Origin: Oidiodendron maius Zn
Taxonomy: Eukaryota > Ascomycota > Leotiomycetes > Myxotrichaceae
Assembly: GCA_000827325.1 (NCBI GenBank)
Contig: KN832870.1
Span: 310,001 to 374,000, forward strand
Direction: 5' to 3'
DNA length: 64,000 nt
Positions within the stretch are counted from its first letter, which is position 1. Every line of letters starts with the position of its first letter. The notes under the pieces are model-generated. The model did not search any database and was not told where the DNA came from. It saw nothing but the letters and a program-made list of their open reading frames with translations. Positions 10,865 through 21,337 of the stretch are shown in pieces. Both the position numbers and the translations under genes were made by a program.

Positions 10865-11599
10865 ATGACTAGACTGAATGGAAAGACCGCCGTGATTACT
10901 GGCGGCGCTACCGGCATCGGACGCGCAACGGCAAAGCGCTTCATCGAGGAGGGCGCCTTTGTCTTCATCTTCGGCCGCCGACAGGACGCGCTCGACACGG
11001 CGCTGGACGACCTCGGGCCCAATGCCCGCGCAGTGAAGGGCTCGGTCTCCGATCTGGCCGACCTCGATCGACTATACGCGGCTGTGAAGGCCGAGCGCGG
11101 AACCCTCGACGTCGTCGTCGCTAATGCCGGGGCGGGAAGCCAGCTTCCGCTCGGCGAGATCACTGTCGAGCACTGTAACGAAATCCTCGACACCAATGTG
11201 AAGGGTTCGATCTTCACGGTCCAGAAGGCGCTGCCGCTGATGGGCCAGGGCGGTTCGATCATCCTGACCGGATCGAGCGCTGGCACCACGGGCGCCCCGG
11301 CATTTAGCCTTTACGGCGCGAGCAAGGCCGCCGTGCGCAACCTCGCGCGGACCTGGGCAGAGGACCTGAAAGGCACCGGCATCAGGGTAAATGTGCTGTC
11401 GCCCGGGCCGACGGCAACCGAACTGGCGAAGGAAGCGCTCGGCGAGGAGGGCATGAAGGTCTTCGCCTCGCTCAATCCGCTCCAGCGCATGGCCGATCCG
11501 GCGGAAATTGGGGCGGTGGTTGCCTTTCTCGCGTCGCAGGATAGCAGTTTCATGACCGCCAGCGAGGTCGCCGTCGACGGCGGCCTCGCGCAAATCTGA
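10865..11599 (+). CDS. Short-chain dehydrogenase/reductase, bacterial-like
   Basis: Intronless, 244 aa, the usual length of a classical SDR. The NAD(P)-binding motif TGGATGIG is at residues 12-19, ANAG at about 86-89, the catalytic Ser near 137-138 and YGASK at 150-154 (Tyr and Lys), with PG at 180-181. It should oxidise or reduce a carbonyl/alcohol with NAD(P)(H) in the cytosol; the substrate is unknown. I chose the ATG at 10865 because MTRLNGKTAVITGG is the standard SDR opening; in-frame ATGs also occur at 10838 and 10856. Base use differs sharply from its surroundings: 11101-11160 is about 67% G+C by count against 35% at 9841-9900, with mostly C/G third positions. GC-rich sequence continues about 140 bases past the stop. 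I infer transfer from a proteobacterium-like donor. Confidence 0.9.
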   Translation: MTRLNGKTAVITGGATGIGRATAKRFIEEGAFVFIFGRRQDALDTALDDLGPNARAVKGSVSDLADLDRLYAAVKAERGTLDVVVANAGAGSQLPLGEITVEHCNEILDTNVKGSIFTVQKALPLMGQGGSIILTGSSAGTTGAPAFSLYGASKAAVRNLARTWAEDLKGTGIRVNVLSPGPTATELAKEALGEEGMKVFASLNPLQRMADPAEIGAVVAFLASQDSSFMTASEVAVDGGLAQI

Positions 11600-12011
11600 C
11601 GCGCTATGCGCGGCCTGTCATGGCAGGCTTAGGCTGGTGCCAGATGCCAGAGAACCTCGTCCCTCAATTATTGCGGAGGGGGCTGCTGTCCATTTGACGA
11701 CAGAGGGCGAAGCGGGACGCAGCATGGGACCACAGGCGATATACTCTGTACGTATGCGAGACTACGGTGATTTAGCAGTTGCTGCAAGGGTTTAAAATTA
11801 GCTTAATACCTAAGACTTTTCCTTCAGTGCCAAGGCCATAAAATGTGAAGCTACCTCTCACTGGAGATTGTCCCTGAGCTCAAAGAAGCCATCGATTTTG
11901 CAGCCATCTACTAGGCACTTGTAGAGCCTGGTGGTTTAATCAATTGAATTTTAAGTACCGATGGTGTGTCTCGTCACGGGGTGCGTCTCTCGACACAGGG
12001 ACGAACGTTAG

Positions 12012-12473
12012 CTAGGAGGAACCACTATGATAAGAAGTAAGTGGATGCATTGTTGGTCAAATAGGCATGTGGACAACGACAATTGGGGGCTAAGGGAGGT
12101 TCATATGTAGCTAGAGTAATTATTGAGACACACCTGGTTTGATCGGAAGCCTCTATATATTGGAAGTATACGGACGTGCCAAGCATTCCGAAATAACTCA
12201 GTCCGACGGTATTCGCATACTTCAAATGGAGTATTGAGTACGGTCAGGCCCGTTCCACTCCATGAACAATTATCGAGCATTGAGGAGCCCGAGTTAAGAA
12301 GCATCAAAGAGGTTGATCGATCTGACTGATCAGCCTGAAAATGCTGCAGCTGAGACGCACGAGATGGTCAGGTCTGGAATTCACGCTCACTAGGATATAG
12401 GGCTTTTCACAGATACGATGGCGACTGCTATAAGACTTTGGAGAGAATAGATATTATGCCTACTTCCTTTTCT
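12012..12473. other. Intergenic, nothing recognised
   Basis: Short frames on both strands only. It is the 3' flank of the cupin gene. Confidence 0.5.
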
Positions 12474-13025
12474 CTATGTAGATTTAGGGACACTCGCATC
12501 CATATCACCATAATCTTCTCCGAGAAGCTGATCGCCAACTTTCACTGGCTCTGCAGGCGTCAGGACATAGAGCATTCTTACCCACTCCGTATCGCTGACG
12601 TTTCTCCACAGGTGCATTGTTGCCCGCTCGACAACAACATCCCCTCGTTTTAAAATTCGACTCTCGCCTGAATCAAGCACCAGCTCAGCCGTTCCTTCGA
12701 GGCAACAACAGTAGTCCAGGCTGACGGTTCGGTGCATTGGTGAGACGTGCTTTGGCCTCATGTCGACAATCCTCAGTACTGTCCCATTGGACATGACGAT
12801 GCCCGGCGGATTCTTGACATTGTGGTCATAGGCTTTGACATCTTCCTCGTCCAGACCCACTTTCGCCGGGAATGAGTTGGTCGTGTAGCCAAGGAGAACT
12901 TTCGCCGCCCCAATGTTTCCCCATGTGGGTTCCGGAGGCAGAGTGTTGGAGAATATGGCTTTGCCTTCTTCATTGTGCGTTGTGATATAACGCTTGAAGG
13001 CCCGTAGGCCTGAAGGTGCGGTCAT
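12474..13025 (-). CDS. Cupin-domain protein
   Basis: Intronless, 183 aa. Cupin motif 1 is visible as HVSPMHRTVSLDYCCCLEG, with the metal-type His residues and the closing Gly. Motif 2 is RGDVVVERATMHLWRN, which keeps the second His. The single barrel occupies about residues 80-165, with a roughly 75-residue N-terminal extension. Small fungal cupins of this kind sit in catabolic and metabolite clusters and may be isomerases, decarboxylases or metal-binding accessory proteins; the reaction cannot be assigned. It is divergent from the fumarylacetoacetase-family gene over a 503-base shared promoter that carries the cluster motifs, supporting a role in the same pathway. Confidence 0.82.
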   Translation of the reverse strand: MTAPSGLRAFKRYITTHNEEGKAIFSNTLPPEPTWGNIGAAKVLLGYTTNSFPAKVGLDEEDVKAYDHNVKNPPGIVMSNGTVLRIVDMRPKHVSPMHRTVSLDYCCCLEGTAELVLDSGESRILKRGDVVVERATMHLWRNVSDTEWVRMLYVLTPAEPVKVGDQLLGEDYGDMDASVPKST

Positions 13026-13528
13026 GTTGATGGGCGTGGTCTGAACAGTAGAGCACCTGTTCCGCTGTAGATACGAAGAAAATTAATTTCAAGAGGTAGA
13101 CAACAGGTGACAAATCTCGACCTAAGACAGAGAAAGAGGGGCTCTTAAAGATGACACAATGAGTCGTCTTTCAAACCTCTGTCATCGACAATTAAAAACC
13201 GCTCTGTCCCATACACGGGGTTTGGTCCCACCAAGGTCCCGTCGGTGAAAGCTTTCTACAGTTCGGCAAAAGATTTGTAGCGTTCGTTAAACGACGTCGC
13301 TAAATCATTTGCCGAAGTTCTGCGGGGGATGTTCTGCGAGGAAGAAGTGACATCGTACAGACCGTTATGACCATTGGCGATCTCTAGCAGTTCGGTATTC
13401 CATTTCCCGATTCATGTGGAGAGGGTCTATCGGGAAGGTTCCATATCAGACTCCTCCCTTCATGCCATTTAAATTCAATCTCAGCATTTCAGGTCGACAA
13501 GAACGCATTTCCTCTAAAGATTAAAATC
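13026..13528. promoter_or_regulatory. Bidirectional promoter (cupin / hydrolase) with cluster motifs
   Basis: GGTCCCAC lies at 13224-13231, TTCGGCAAA at 13262-13270 and its reverse TTTGCCGAA at 13308-13316. The string AAATCATTTGCCGAA here differs by one base from AAATCATTTACCGAA in the MFS/EthD promoter. An oppositely oriented TTCGG pair around a short spacer suits a dimeric regulator; this is inference. Confidence 0.5.
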
Positions 13529-14895
13529 ATGTCCGCAGATTCTTATGCGCATCATTTCTCCATCGCAAATATTCCCTTCGGCATTGCGTCCTCGTCGACA
13601 CATCCTGCACCGGCAGCGGTGACACGGATTCGGGATCATGTCATCTTTCTTGATGCCTTACTTGAAGACGGGGTATTCAGAAACACGAAAGGTCTTCCGC
13701 GCAATGTCTTCCAACAAGTATGTCGTACCCTCGGAAGATTATCGATATTTACTTACTGAGCCATACGAAGTCAACCCTGAATAACTTTGCTGCACTCGGC
13801 CGAGAATCTGCTACATCAGTGCGAACTGCAATCCAGCAAGCTTTCAAACCTGATAGCAACTACAAGCCTCCTTTAAATGCTGTCATCCCCGTGTCACAGG
13901 TCAAGATGCATATGCCGGTCCATGTTGGCGACTTCACCGATTTCTCTTGCTCGGAAGATCACGTAGTCAATGCTGGGGAGGCAGTTTTTGGCAAGCGGGC
14001 TGTTCCCCCTGGATTCCCGCACTATCCTCTAGGCTATGGAGGGCGAAGTTCTTCTATAGTGATCTCAGAAACTCCTGTTCAGCGACCGCTGGGACAATAC
14101 CGCAGTAAAACCGAACAAGACAATGTGCTATTTGGGCCTTGCCAAGATCTAGACTATGAGCTTGAACTTGCTTGTATCATAGGAAAGCCAGTTAGGATGG
14201 GGGATATCGCTACAGCCGCTGATGCCGACGAACATATCTTTGGTGTTGTTCTACTCAATGACTGGAGCGGTACGAAACCCTTCTTTTCCTCATACGTACC
14301 ATTGTAAATGCTTACTTAGTTTTGTGGGGCAGCTCGAGACATACTTGGCTTGGAGATTGTCCCATTAGGCCCTTTGAACGGGAAGAGCTTTACTACTTCG
14401 ATCTCGCCGTGGGTTGTGACCCTGGACGCCTTGGCTCCATTCGCCATACCAGCAGCGGTCCATAGTTCACCAGTCGCGCCTTACCTTGAGGACCCGAACC
14501 CGAACGGCACGTATTCCTTAGAACTTACAGCTGAAGTTCTCTCCGGTGGGTTAGCCACCCAGGTCTGCGTGGCAAAACTTGAGTGGGCTCGATGGTCTTT
14601 CCGACATATCTTTGCCCATCAGGCTATTGGTGGCTGCGGATTGGGTAGTGGCGACATCATTGCCACGGGTACTCTATCAGGAAAGACACTGCAGGCTCTT
14701 GGATGTCTACTAGAAATGACCATGAATGGGAAAAGGCCTTTCAAACTCAAGGATGGATCTATCCGCACGTTTCTTGAGGATGGTGACGGCGTCCGTATAA
14801 CCGGGTTTGCTGGCACACCGAATGATGGAGTAGGGTTTGGAGAGTGCGTTGGAGTAATTAACCCAGCGCTTACCCTCAGTCGGGGTGTCCAGTAG
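13529..14895 (+). CDS. Fumarylacetoacetase (FAH family hydrolase)
   Basis: Three exons, 13529-13717, 13771-14269 and 14333-14895, giving 416 aa, the normal length for eukaryotic fumarylacetoacetase. Donors are GTATGT and GTACGA; the second junction restores NDWSARDI. The N-terminal domain (to about residue 110) is followed by the catalytic domain with VHVGDFTDFSCSEDHVVNAG, matching the metal-binding and catalytic block of the family, then LGYGGRSSSIV and RPLGQ. It should hydrolyse a C-C bond in a fumarylacetoacetate-like diketo acid, the last step of homogentisate-type aromatic breakdown. No homogentisate dioxygenase or maleylacetoacetate isomerase is nearby, so the true substrate may be a related acylpyruvate. 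It shares its promoter with the cupin gene. Confidence 0.9.
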
Positions 14896-15977
14896 TTTGC
14901 CAGTTTACAGTTTGTATTGCAGTACAAACTAGATCATATGGACTTTCATAAACTAAAAACCGTACCAGATAAGATGTGTTTCAAATAGTTTGTACTAGCA
15001 GAGTCTGTTATAAAATATTAAATTTGAAGCTTATACTGGCGAGCTAGTTTGTCCAGCAACTCCCCAGTTTTTGTATGAGTTGCACCAAAACCTGAAAATG
15101 ATTTATTTCTTGGCATCTTTGTAAAGAAATGATGCTTGCTACGACATTGGGCAAAAGACTGGCTTGCCATGCGACTGAAGCGTCATATGTTAGTCACATG
15201 ATCGAGTCACAGAGTATGGAAGCCTACTGCTGCCTGTCTTTCAGATTTCTATATGAGCACCTAACTGAAACCGATGCAAAACATCTCCTTCTTTCTTCCC
15301 GAGCGTTATATTTCTCTAGCTTTGATCTAATTGAGTTCGTTTCGCTGCTGACTGTCGCGTTCCTGAATTGACTTAAGCTTCCACAATGAAGATAATTGTG
15401 GCCTCAGTACAGTACGAGCCAATAAGTCTCCGTGATTTTAAATTATTACCCCTATATTTTACTACGACATCAAATCACCTATATCTGTACCAATTTCCGT
15501 CACAATTAAATAATTAAGGCAATTGATTTGTCTAATTAGGGGCTACAACTTGAACTTGGAAGGCAACCTTGAGAGGGCCATTCTCGACACACGACAACCA
15601 GTACCGACTCCCGTGTAACGCAAGGACTGCGAGGAGTTTCTAGATGATCGTGTAGCTCGTTGCGAATAAAGGTTGACAAACACCTATATTTAGGCTGGGT
15701 GTACAAATCGTCTACCTCAAGCTACATAGCTGAAGGCTGTGCAAGGCTGTTAGGTTGTATCACGCGATGCTTTGGGTGAACGAATGCAGTGCCCTATAAA
15801 TATCAAGTACAACTTCTGCATCTCTGCAGGATGTGAGTTTTCGTAGTCCCTATCATCCTCATCGCTTGTGTGGTGAGTGTTGTTGCGGGTGCTTTTACGG
15901 ATGGCCTCGGTCTCTGAATACGACAAGAACGCTCTCACAAGACTTGTTTGACATAATTTAAGCAGCACACTCAGGGA
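14896..15977. other. Intergenic, nothing recognised
   Basis: It lies between the converging 3' ends of the hydrolase and the regulator. Short frames only; no repeat recognised. Confidence 0.5.
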
Positions 15978-18279
15978 CTATGTGTCGAATTGAAGCTCAG
16001 ACCCAAGCCACATTTCAAAGTCATCCAGCTGCGCTCCGGAGTTGAATTGTTCGAAGGCGACGGACGAAGTACCGAAGTCAAAAACCCCCGGATCGAGATA
16101 TGGCTGGAAGGGAGCAAGAGACTGAACAGAGTCAGAACTATACAGTCGCGGACTGTACATGTTTCGCGTCGCATCTGCTACCACCTGATTTGTAGCAAAA
16201 CTCGCTTCCGAAAGCTACGTTAGTCCTCTGCCGCAGCTGACAAAACATGAATTCCTACCTCGGTTTGAACTGGACACCAGATTGGCATCTTGCGTATCTA
16301 GGTCTGTCAACTCCTCCCCTTGCTTTGCAAAAGCGCCGTCATGACTCCATAGAATCAATGTATGGCCTAATATGGAATCTCTTGCATGGGTAGCGATGCT
16401 CTTGAAGCACGTTAGCTTATTGACATCTGTATACTTCGGTTCATTATCAATAGGAGAGCGATTCTTGGCATGCCCAATATACAGCTGGCGAACGTGAACG
16501 CCCTGGCAAATAAGAATGTTAGCGAACGAGCAGTGCCAGCAGGATTTACTATAAGGAGAGGAGATTCTTACAAGTAGTGCCGAGAACTTCCAGAATTTTG
16601 CCATAGAGTTAATCAACTTGAGTGCAGAGCGAACGTTGACCTGAGCTCTCTCCTTGACATTCAATTGTTGGCACCAGAGGAAGGGTATCTGAATCGCACA
16701 GGCACAGTAGGCGGCGTAGGCGATGAAGCTGGCGAATGTACCAGAGCCTCCCAGATGACTCAAGGAGGCTTCAAATAATGCACATGCAATGTTAGAGTGA
16801 TCATATGCCGTTTGTGCTGATAGCTGTATGGCGTAACCCCAACTATCATCCGTCTCACTCGAGGTAAAAAGAGGAACTATCGATGAGTGAAGAGCGCATA
16901 AACATTGATGATACACGATGTGAATCAACAAGAGCCTTGGCAGGATACTCATTGATGTCGTAGGTATAGTGGCAGGCGTGAGCTCAAGCGATCGAGGAAT
17001 ATTTGTCCGCCATTTATAAATTCTTGCATCAAGGGCTTGAAGCTCTGCCATACCCGTACTTGGATCTGATATGGGGTTTTTGATGAATGTGTGCACAGCA
17101 GACCTAGCATGCTCTAGTTGAGGCTCTGTTGAGTAAAAAGCAGTAGATGGGTGGCTTACCAGAGCATCATGACTTTAATAAGCTCAGCATAGATACTCCC
17201 ATTACATCTGCCGGTACTTAGTTGTACCCCGTCTTTGGGATAACCAGCGTCATAGTCTTCATCGCGACAAGGAAGTGTAAGTTTAAGCACATTTTCTGAC
17301 GGTTCCGTCACAAAGCAGGTCTCCGCGGTAAATAAGTTTGTAATATAGCATGCCCAGAAGAGCCTTCGTTGGATCTCGCGGTCCAAAGTATCTTTGTTCT
17401 GTTGTTGCTCGAATACTAATCCTAGCACTTGAGCTGTCTGAATACCATTGCCTAAGCTCCCAACGTCAACATAATCAGAATACTACGAGAGTTCCGAAAT
17501 TTGTGAGTCAACTTGCCTTTGTGTATAGCGGCTTTGCGCCATGAACCTTGGCTATACCAGAAAAGGGTGATATTTAAGAACGTTACTATGTTGTCGTCAC
17601 GCGGCTCGTCTGCCTCCTGCAGGACGAGCTTTGTTGCACGCTCAGCCCACTCCAAACCAAACCCATACTGCTTAAGAGAAGTCTGATTCGCAGTGGACCC
17701 ATAAAAGCTGAAAATTTAGGCGTCACCGTTAGCTCCGGTTCCGGCTTGATGTTTGCGAGTTAGTATTGACGTACTTAGAAGCCAGTGCACAAACGCTTAA
17801 TAGAACATGAGGTTGCACTGTCTGAGACCTCACAGCCTGCTTGAATCTGGACTTATGCAGCAGAAGTGATGCATTATACACGTGCGAGAAGTATATTTCA
17901 ACTAATTCTGATAGCAATGGTGACGGAATCCCGATATACGCTTTTTCCGGTAGGCCTGATAATTGTGGCGGAGAAAGGGATGGGGTCACACATCGCTGAT
18001 TATAGTTAGAAGTTGTAACAGTAATACGAGGATTCAAGGACGTCGCCCCAGTCGATTCGTGATTCGGTATCCCAGGCGGATTGCCCTCTCGTGCGATACG
18101 GGTTCCATATAGGCAGCTCCGATTCAGACGCAAGCAACGCTGGCAGCTCGGTTTATCACCTGAGCATCGCAGCTTCCAGAAGTAATTAGTTTATGGGACC
18201 GTGGGGACAGAGAGTGGATCCATACCTTTTGAGCATTGCATTGATCGCAGGCTCTCCGTGGTCGACCAGTCCCTGACAT
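15978..18279 (-). CDS. Zn2Cys6 transcription factor with fungal_trans domain
   Basis: Seven exons, complement of 18226-18279, 17775-18172, 17517-17707, 17160-17451, 16572-17103, 16259-16502 and 15978-16204, giving 645 aa with all phases consistent. The binuclear zinc cluster spans intron 1: CDQCNAQK|LRCSGDKPSCQRC, then RLNRSC (C-x2-C-x6-C-x6-C-x2-C-x6-C). The middle holds the fungal_trans signature EIQRRLFWACYITN. Intron 3 uses a GC donor (AAAG|GCAAGT). For intron 6 the acceptor CGGAAG fits the frame; the nearer TAG is only 5 bases from the CTAAC branch point. It is most likely the pathway regulator of the 5.8-15 kb cluster, because its own upstream region carries the same two motifs as the two bidirectional promoters. 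Confidence 0.87.
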
Positions 18280-18600
18280 CAAATTGGAGTGGATGACGGA
18301 TTCGAGATGGGAAGTGCAGCGAATCGGCAAACGGAATGATTTGCACAGCTACAAGGCTGCGGATGATTTAGCCAGGGAGTTACTTAATTGTGATGCTAAA
18401 GAAAGTTTCGTGAAGGAAATGCTGGTGGTGCAAACATCTCATGAGGGTTTCCCGAATCTTACCCCGCGTTCGGCAAAGTCGGCAAATCAATTTCCCATAT
18501 ATGGGGTGGGGACAAACGTAACCTTTAAAGCTAGTTAGGTGTCGGGCTATATGAGTATAGGTCCCACTTCTGGCGTTCCCACTACTGGCGGGTCTTAACA
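18280..18600 (-). promoter_or_regulatory. Upstream region of the Zn2Cys6 gene with cluster motifs
   Basis: TTCGGCAAA lies at 18469-18477, directly followed by a second CGGCAAA (18480-18486), and GGTCCCAC at 18560-18567. Both motif types recur in the other two cluster promoters, suggesting autoregulation or shared control. Confidence 0.5.
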
Positions 18601-20076
18601 CCTAGAGGCTAGATCTGCACACCGTAGCGAATAAGCCAACCAAAGCCCCTGTGCACCCAAGAGGCTGGAGTTCTGGGGACCCCCACAAACAGTATTAAGG
18701 TTGAGTTGTCTAAATAGACAAACGGAAGTCATCCACCCCCCTCTTCTACTTGAGGTGGAAGAAAAACCGACTAAAACAGACCACGACTTAGTAGCAGGCA
18801 AGTTACATGTCTGAGAGCCGCATATTTCTGCTACTAGCAACGATTATTCCTCTGGCAGTCATCTGTACTATTGTCATCACTGGGCGGTTATCCTCAAGGG
18901 CTGTAGTGCTTCAAAGTTAAGGAAAAGACAATAGCTTAATCACTATCTCCCAGGTAGGCTATGTCCCTATTCACGTTTACTACTCTAGTATATTATAATT
19001 TCTAACTATACTGTATTAACTAGTATATAAGACCCCCTTTTCTATAAGAACTCTTATATATAGTACCTCTCTTAGAAGTGGATGACACGGGCCGAGTGCA
19101 ATGAGCCAAAGCAATAGCCAGTTTGTATTACAAGAAGGTCTAATTAAAGGAGGAAGACTAAACTATAGGTTAGTGAAAAATATATAGCCAAGCTTGATCA
19201 TAAGCTGTCCATTTGACGAGGTTAGTGTATCGAATCCGTCGCGTTCTGAGGATCTTTCTGGTACTGGTGAGCCTACCGGATCCTTAACCCTGCTTGTTGG
19301 AGGGCTGCCTCAACAACGTATCTTTGTTCTGCTGACGAGGACGTGATTATTGCAAATGAATATTATTAAAATTAATTGTGTCAGTGAGCGTGCACCCGTT
19401 CTGCGGACCATGAGATGAGCATCCAATGACCTGGAAAATATACGGTGGCGATCTTGAGAATGGTGAAAAAGTTTCTTTATCCGCAATCGAAAGCTACATG
19501 ATCTCGACCAGGGAGATAAAGAGAGAGCCATTCCGAATGCTACACATTGAAGCATGGGTCTAAGAAATCAGTTTGGGAAGAGGAATATTAACTACTCTTG
19601 GTATGGGCCCAGTTTACACATAACTGGCACTCATTATGCGGCACTTCCCCTCTATCCAGATGTAAGGAGGATGGACCAGAGACTGGCGATAGAACGACGT
19701 ATTAAGTACAGAGGCACACAGCTGCTATCAGGCTTGAGTTCTTGTGCTTTTTATGCAATGAAGCACGGGATCTCGGTGCCAAGAAAGTCGAGAGGCTGCA
19801 GTAGTATTTTCAGACCGATGGATGCAACCGACTAGAGCTTGAGAAATCACATTCCAGCGACCACCGACGGGCTCCAGCTTAGCGATGCTCCTTCAAGAGT
19901 CGGGGCTTTCGAGTGAATAGTTGCTAGCCTAACCTATGCAAAGCTCAAGTTTTCACCAGGATACTAGCTCACTGTCTCTGTGGCAACACAGGACCCAAAC
20001 CGGCCGGAGAGTCTTTGACTCCTAGAGACGCATGGTGGTCGGTGGGTCTATACCTGGCAGGTAGGGAAGTTTCAAT
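18601..20076. other. Gene-poor stretch with a MITE-like remnant
   Basis: No gene recognised. About 19016-19110 contains ATATAAGACCCCC, TTTTCTATAAGA and GACACGGGCC in the same order as in the 184-bp element at 37821-38004, so it is probably a shortened relative. Confidence 0.4.
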
Positions 20077-20407
20077 GTGCTACTATTAGAATCTTCTGAC
20101 GTTGACTTCCTTAGAACCGGCAACGAGCTCAGGACTGCCCTTATCGAAAAATATTTGAACCAAGGTCCGCCGCCTGATGGAGAGATCTACCACAACGTTC
20201 GCCTATACGACCGAGAAGGCAGCCTTTGGTTCCAGAATCGATGGAAATATTTCCTCTCCGATCATGGGCAGAGACGTTCTTGACCAGATTGTCGACCGCG
20301 ACTCGCTTTGCTTTGCCGTCGATGCGAGAGTAGAAATCCCGGTGCTTCGACCGGGCCTCAGGCTCAGTGCATTAAGCAAAGCTATCAGTAAGAAGACTAT
20401 AAGGTAA
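20077..20407 (+). pseudogene. DUF3723-like relic
   Basis: The frame at 20077-20283 ends in PPPDGEIYHNVRLYDREGSL, then RWKYFLSDHGQ; the next frame (to 20407) continues with RDVLDQIVDRDSLCFAVDA. The order 'GEIY..(I/V)R.Y', 'RW...LS', then 'AFD/AVDA...PGL(R/W)' resembles DUF3723 proteins of ascomycetes. The two parts lie in different frames, so this is a short broken remnant of a larger gene. DUF3723 genes are frequent passengers of Starship elements, but no tyrosine-recombinase captain is visible in this window. The family call is from pattern memory. Confidence 0.45.
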
Positions 20408-21337
20408 ATCGGTTTATGATCCGACCCGTCTGGGCCATGGCTAGTAAGTGTGGATCAGTAAGACCCTTCACAGTCTCTGATATGTGAAGGAGCTCTGGCA
20501 CGACCCCTGCAACGACAATCTCACGGCCAAGTAGGAGGTCGACCAAGCCACGGTGCAAGCCCTAGTTAAATGCCCCGAGATACCGCGGTTGAGATGCTCA
20601 GACTATCCAGGGCCAACTACTGAGTGGACAAATCCTTAGTGCCTTCACGCTGGTTAGGTTTTCCCTTTCACTTCGTTTCAGGGCATTAGTGATACAGGCT
20701 CTCCTTCGTCAGTGAATTCATTGATGTGGACTCTACTTGTTAATTTGTTAATTATTCACCCTTTGTCCTGAGAAACTTCTTTTCTATCCCATGACCTCTT
20801 TAAGACGTGAGATCCTTGGTAATATGGCCGTTCGCGAATGGCATGTACCTCCGTTTGAGAATATTCGTAGCTGGTGCTGATTCGTCAATGGGGCCCACCA
20901 CTCGTGAATTGGGGGCGCCACTGACGAATGAACACTTGATTCTGGCTACGATTGAGGTTATCTATTCGTGTATGGGGTCTCCGCCACTGAGGAATAGAGT
21001 TCTCATTCGTAACTAGCTGACCCGCCAGTCTGGAATAGGCTAGTCAGTCATATGGCAAAGCCTACATATGGTCAGAAAGCGGTGAAGGACTATATGCGTA
21101 GACCAAGTACTGCAGACCAAGTACATTAGGACGCTTTTAGACCACATCGGAAGTAAGATAGTAATTTTCGGATAAGCCGTCTTCTAAGCGCTAGGTGTTT
21201 AACTCTCCTAAGCGTTAGGTATGGCTCAGAAAAGTGTCCATAAAAAAGGACAGATGCCGATCAAGCAGTAAATCAATATTTCCTCATCTCGCCCATAACA
21301 CACTTAGTCTACTTAATCTTCTTCCTCTTCTCACAAC
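20408..21337. promoter_or_regulatory. Region upstream of the glycosyltransferase with short repeats
   Basis: ATTCGTCA and its inverse TGACGAAT bracket about 20880-20930, and further ATTCGTnnATGGGG-like units follow to 21010. GACCAAGTACTGCA is repeated near 21100-21123. TAAGCGCTAGGT and TAAGCGTTAGGT occur 26 bases apart near 21185 and 21211. These may be regulatory; nothing else was recognised. Confidence 0.35.

Larger units (their letters stand above)
9885..12011. mobile_element. Segment bounded by ~75-bp inverted repeats, carrying the SDR gene
   Basis: The left arm, about 9885-9958, and the right arm, about 11937-12011, are inverted copies at roughly 84% identity by eye. Both share TCCCTGTGTCGAGAGA near the outer end and AATTCAATT near the inner end; several differences are C/T or G/A. 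Between them lie AT-rich filler, a 53-bp tandem array and a GC-rich bacterial-style gene. No transposase is inside and no target duplication is clear. It may be a non-autonomous element that captured a gene, or two independent copies of one repeat in opposite orientation. Confidence 0.5.

Noticed and set aside
10813-11593. Long antisense frames (158 and 173 codons) opposite the SDR gene
   Set aside because: High GC with few stops makes antisense frames long by chance; they carry no domain pattern.
12474-13025. Ring-cleaving dioxygenase as identity of the cupin protein
   Set aside because: At 183 aa with a single barrel it is too short for homogentisate or gentisate dioxygenase and lacks their further motifs.
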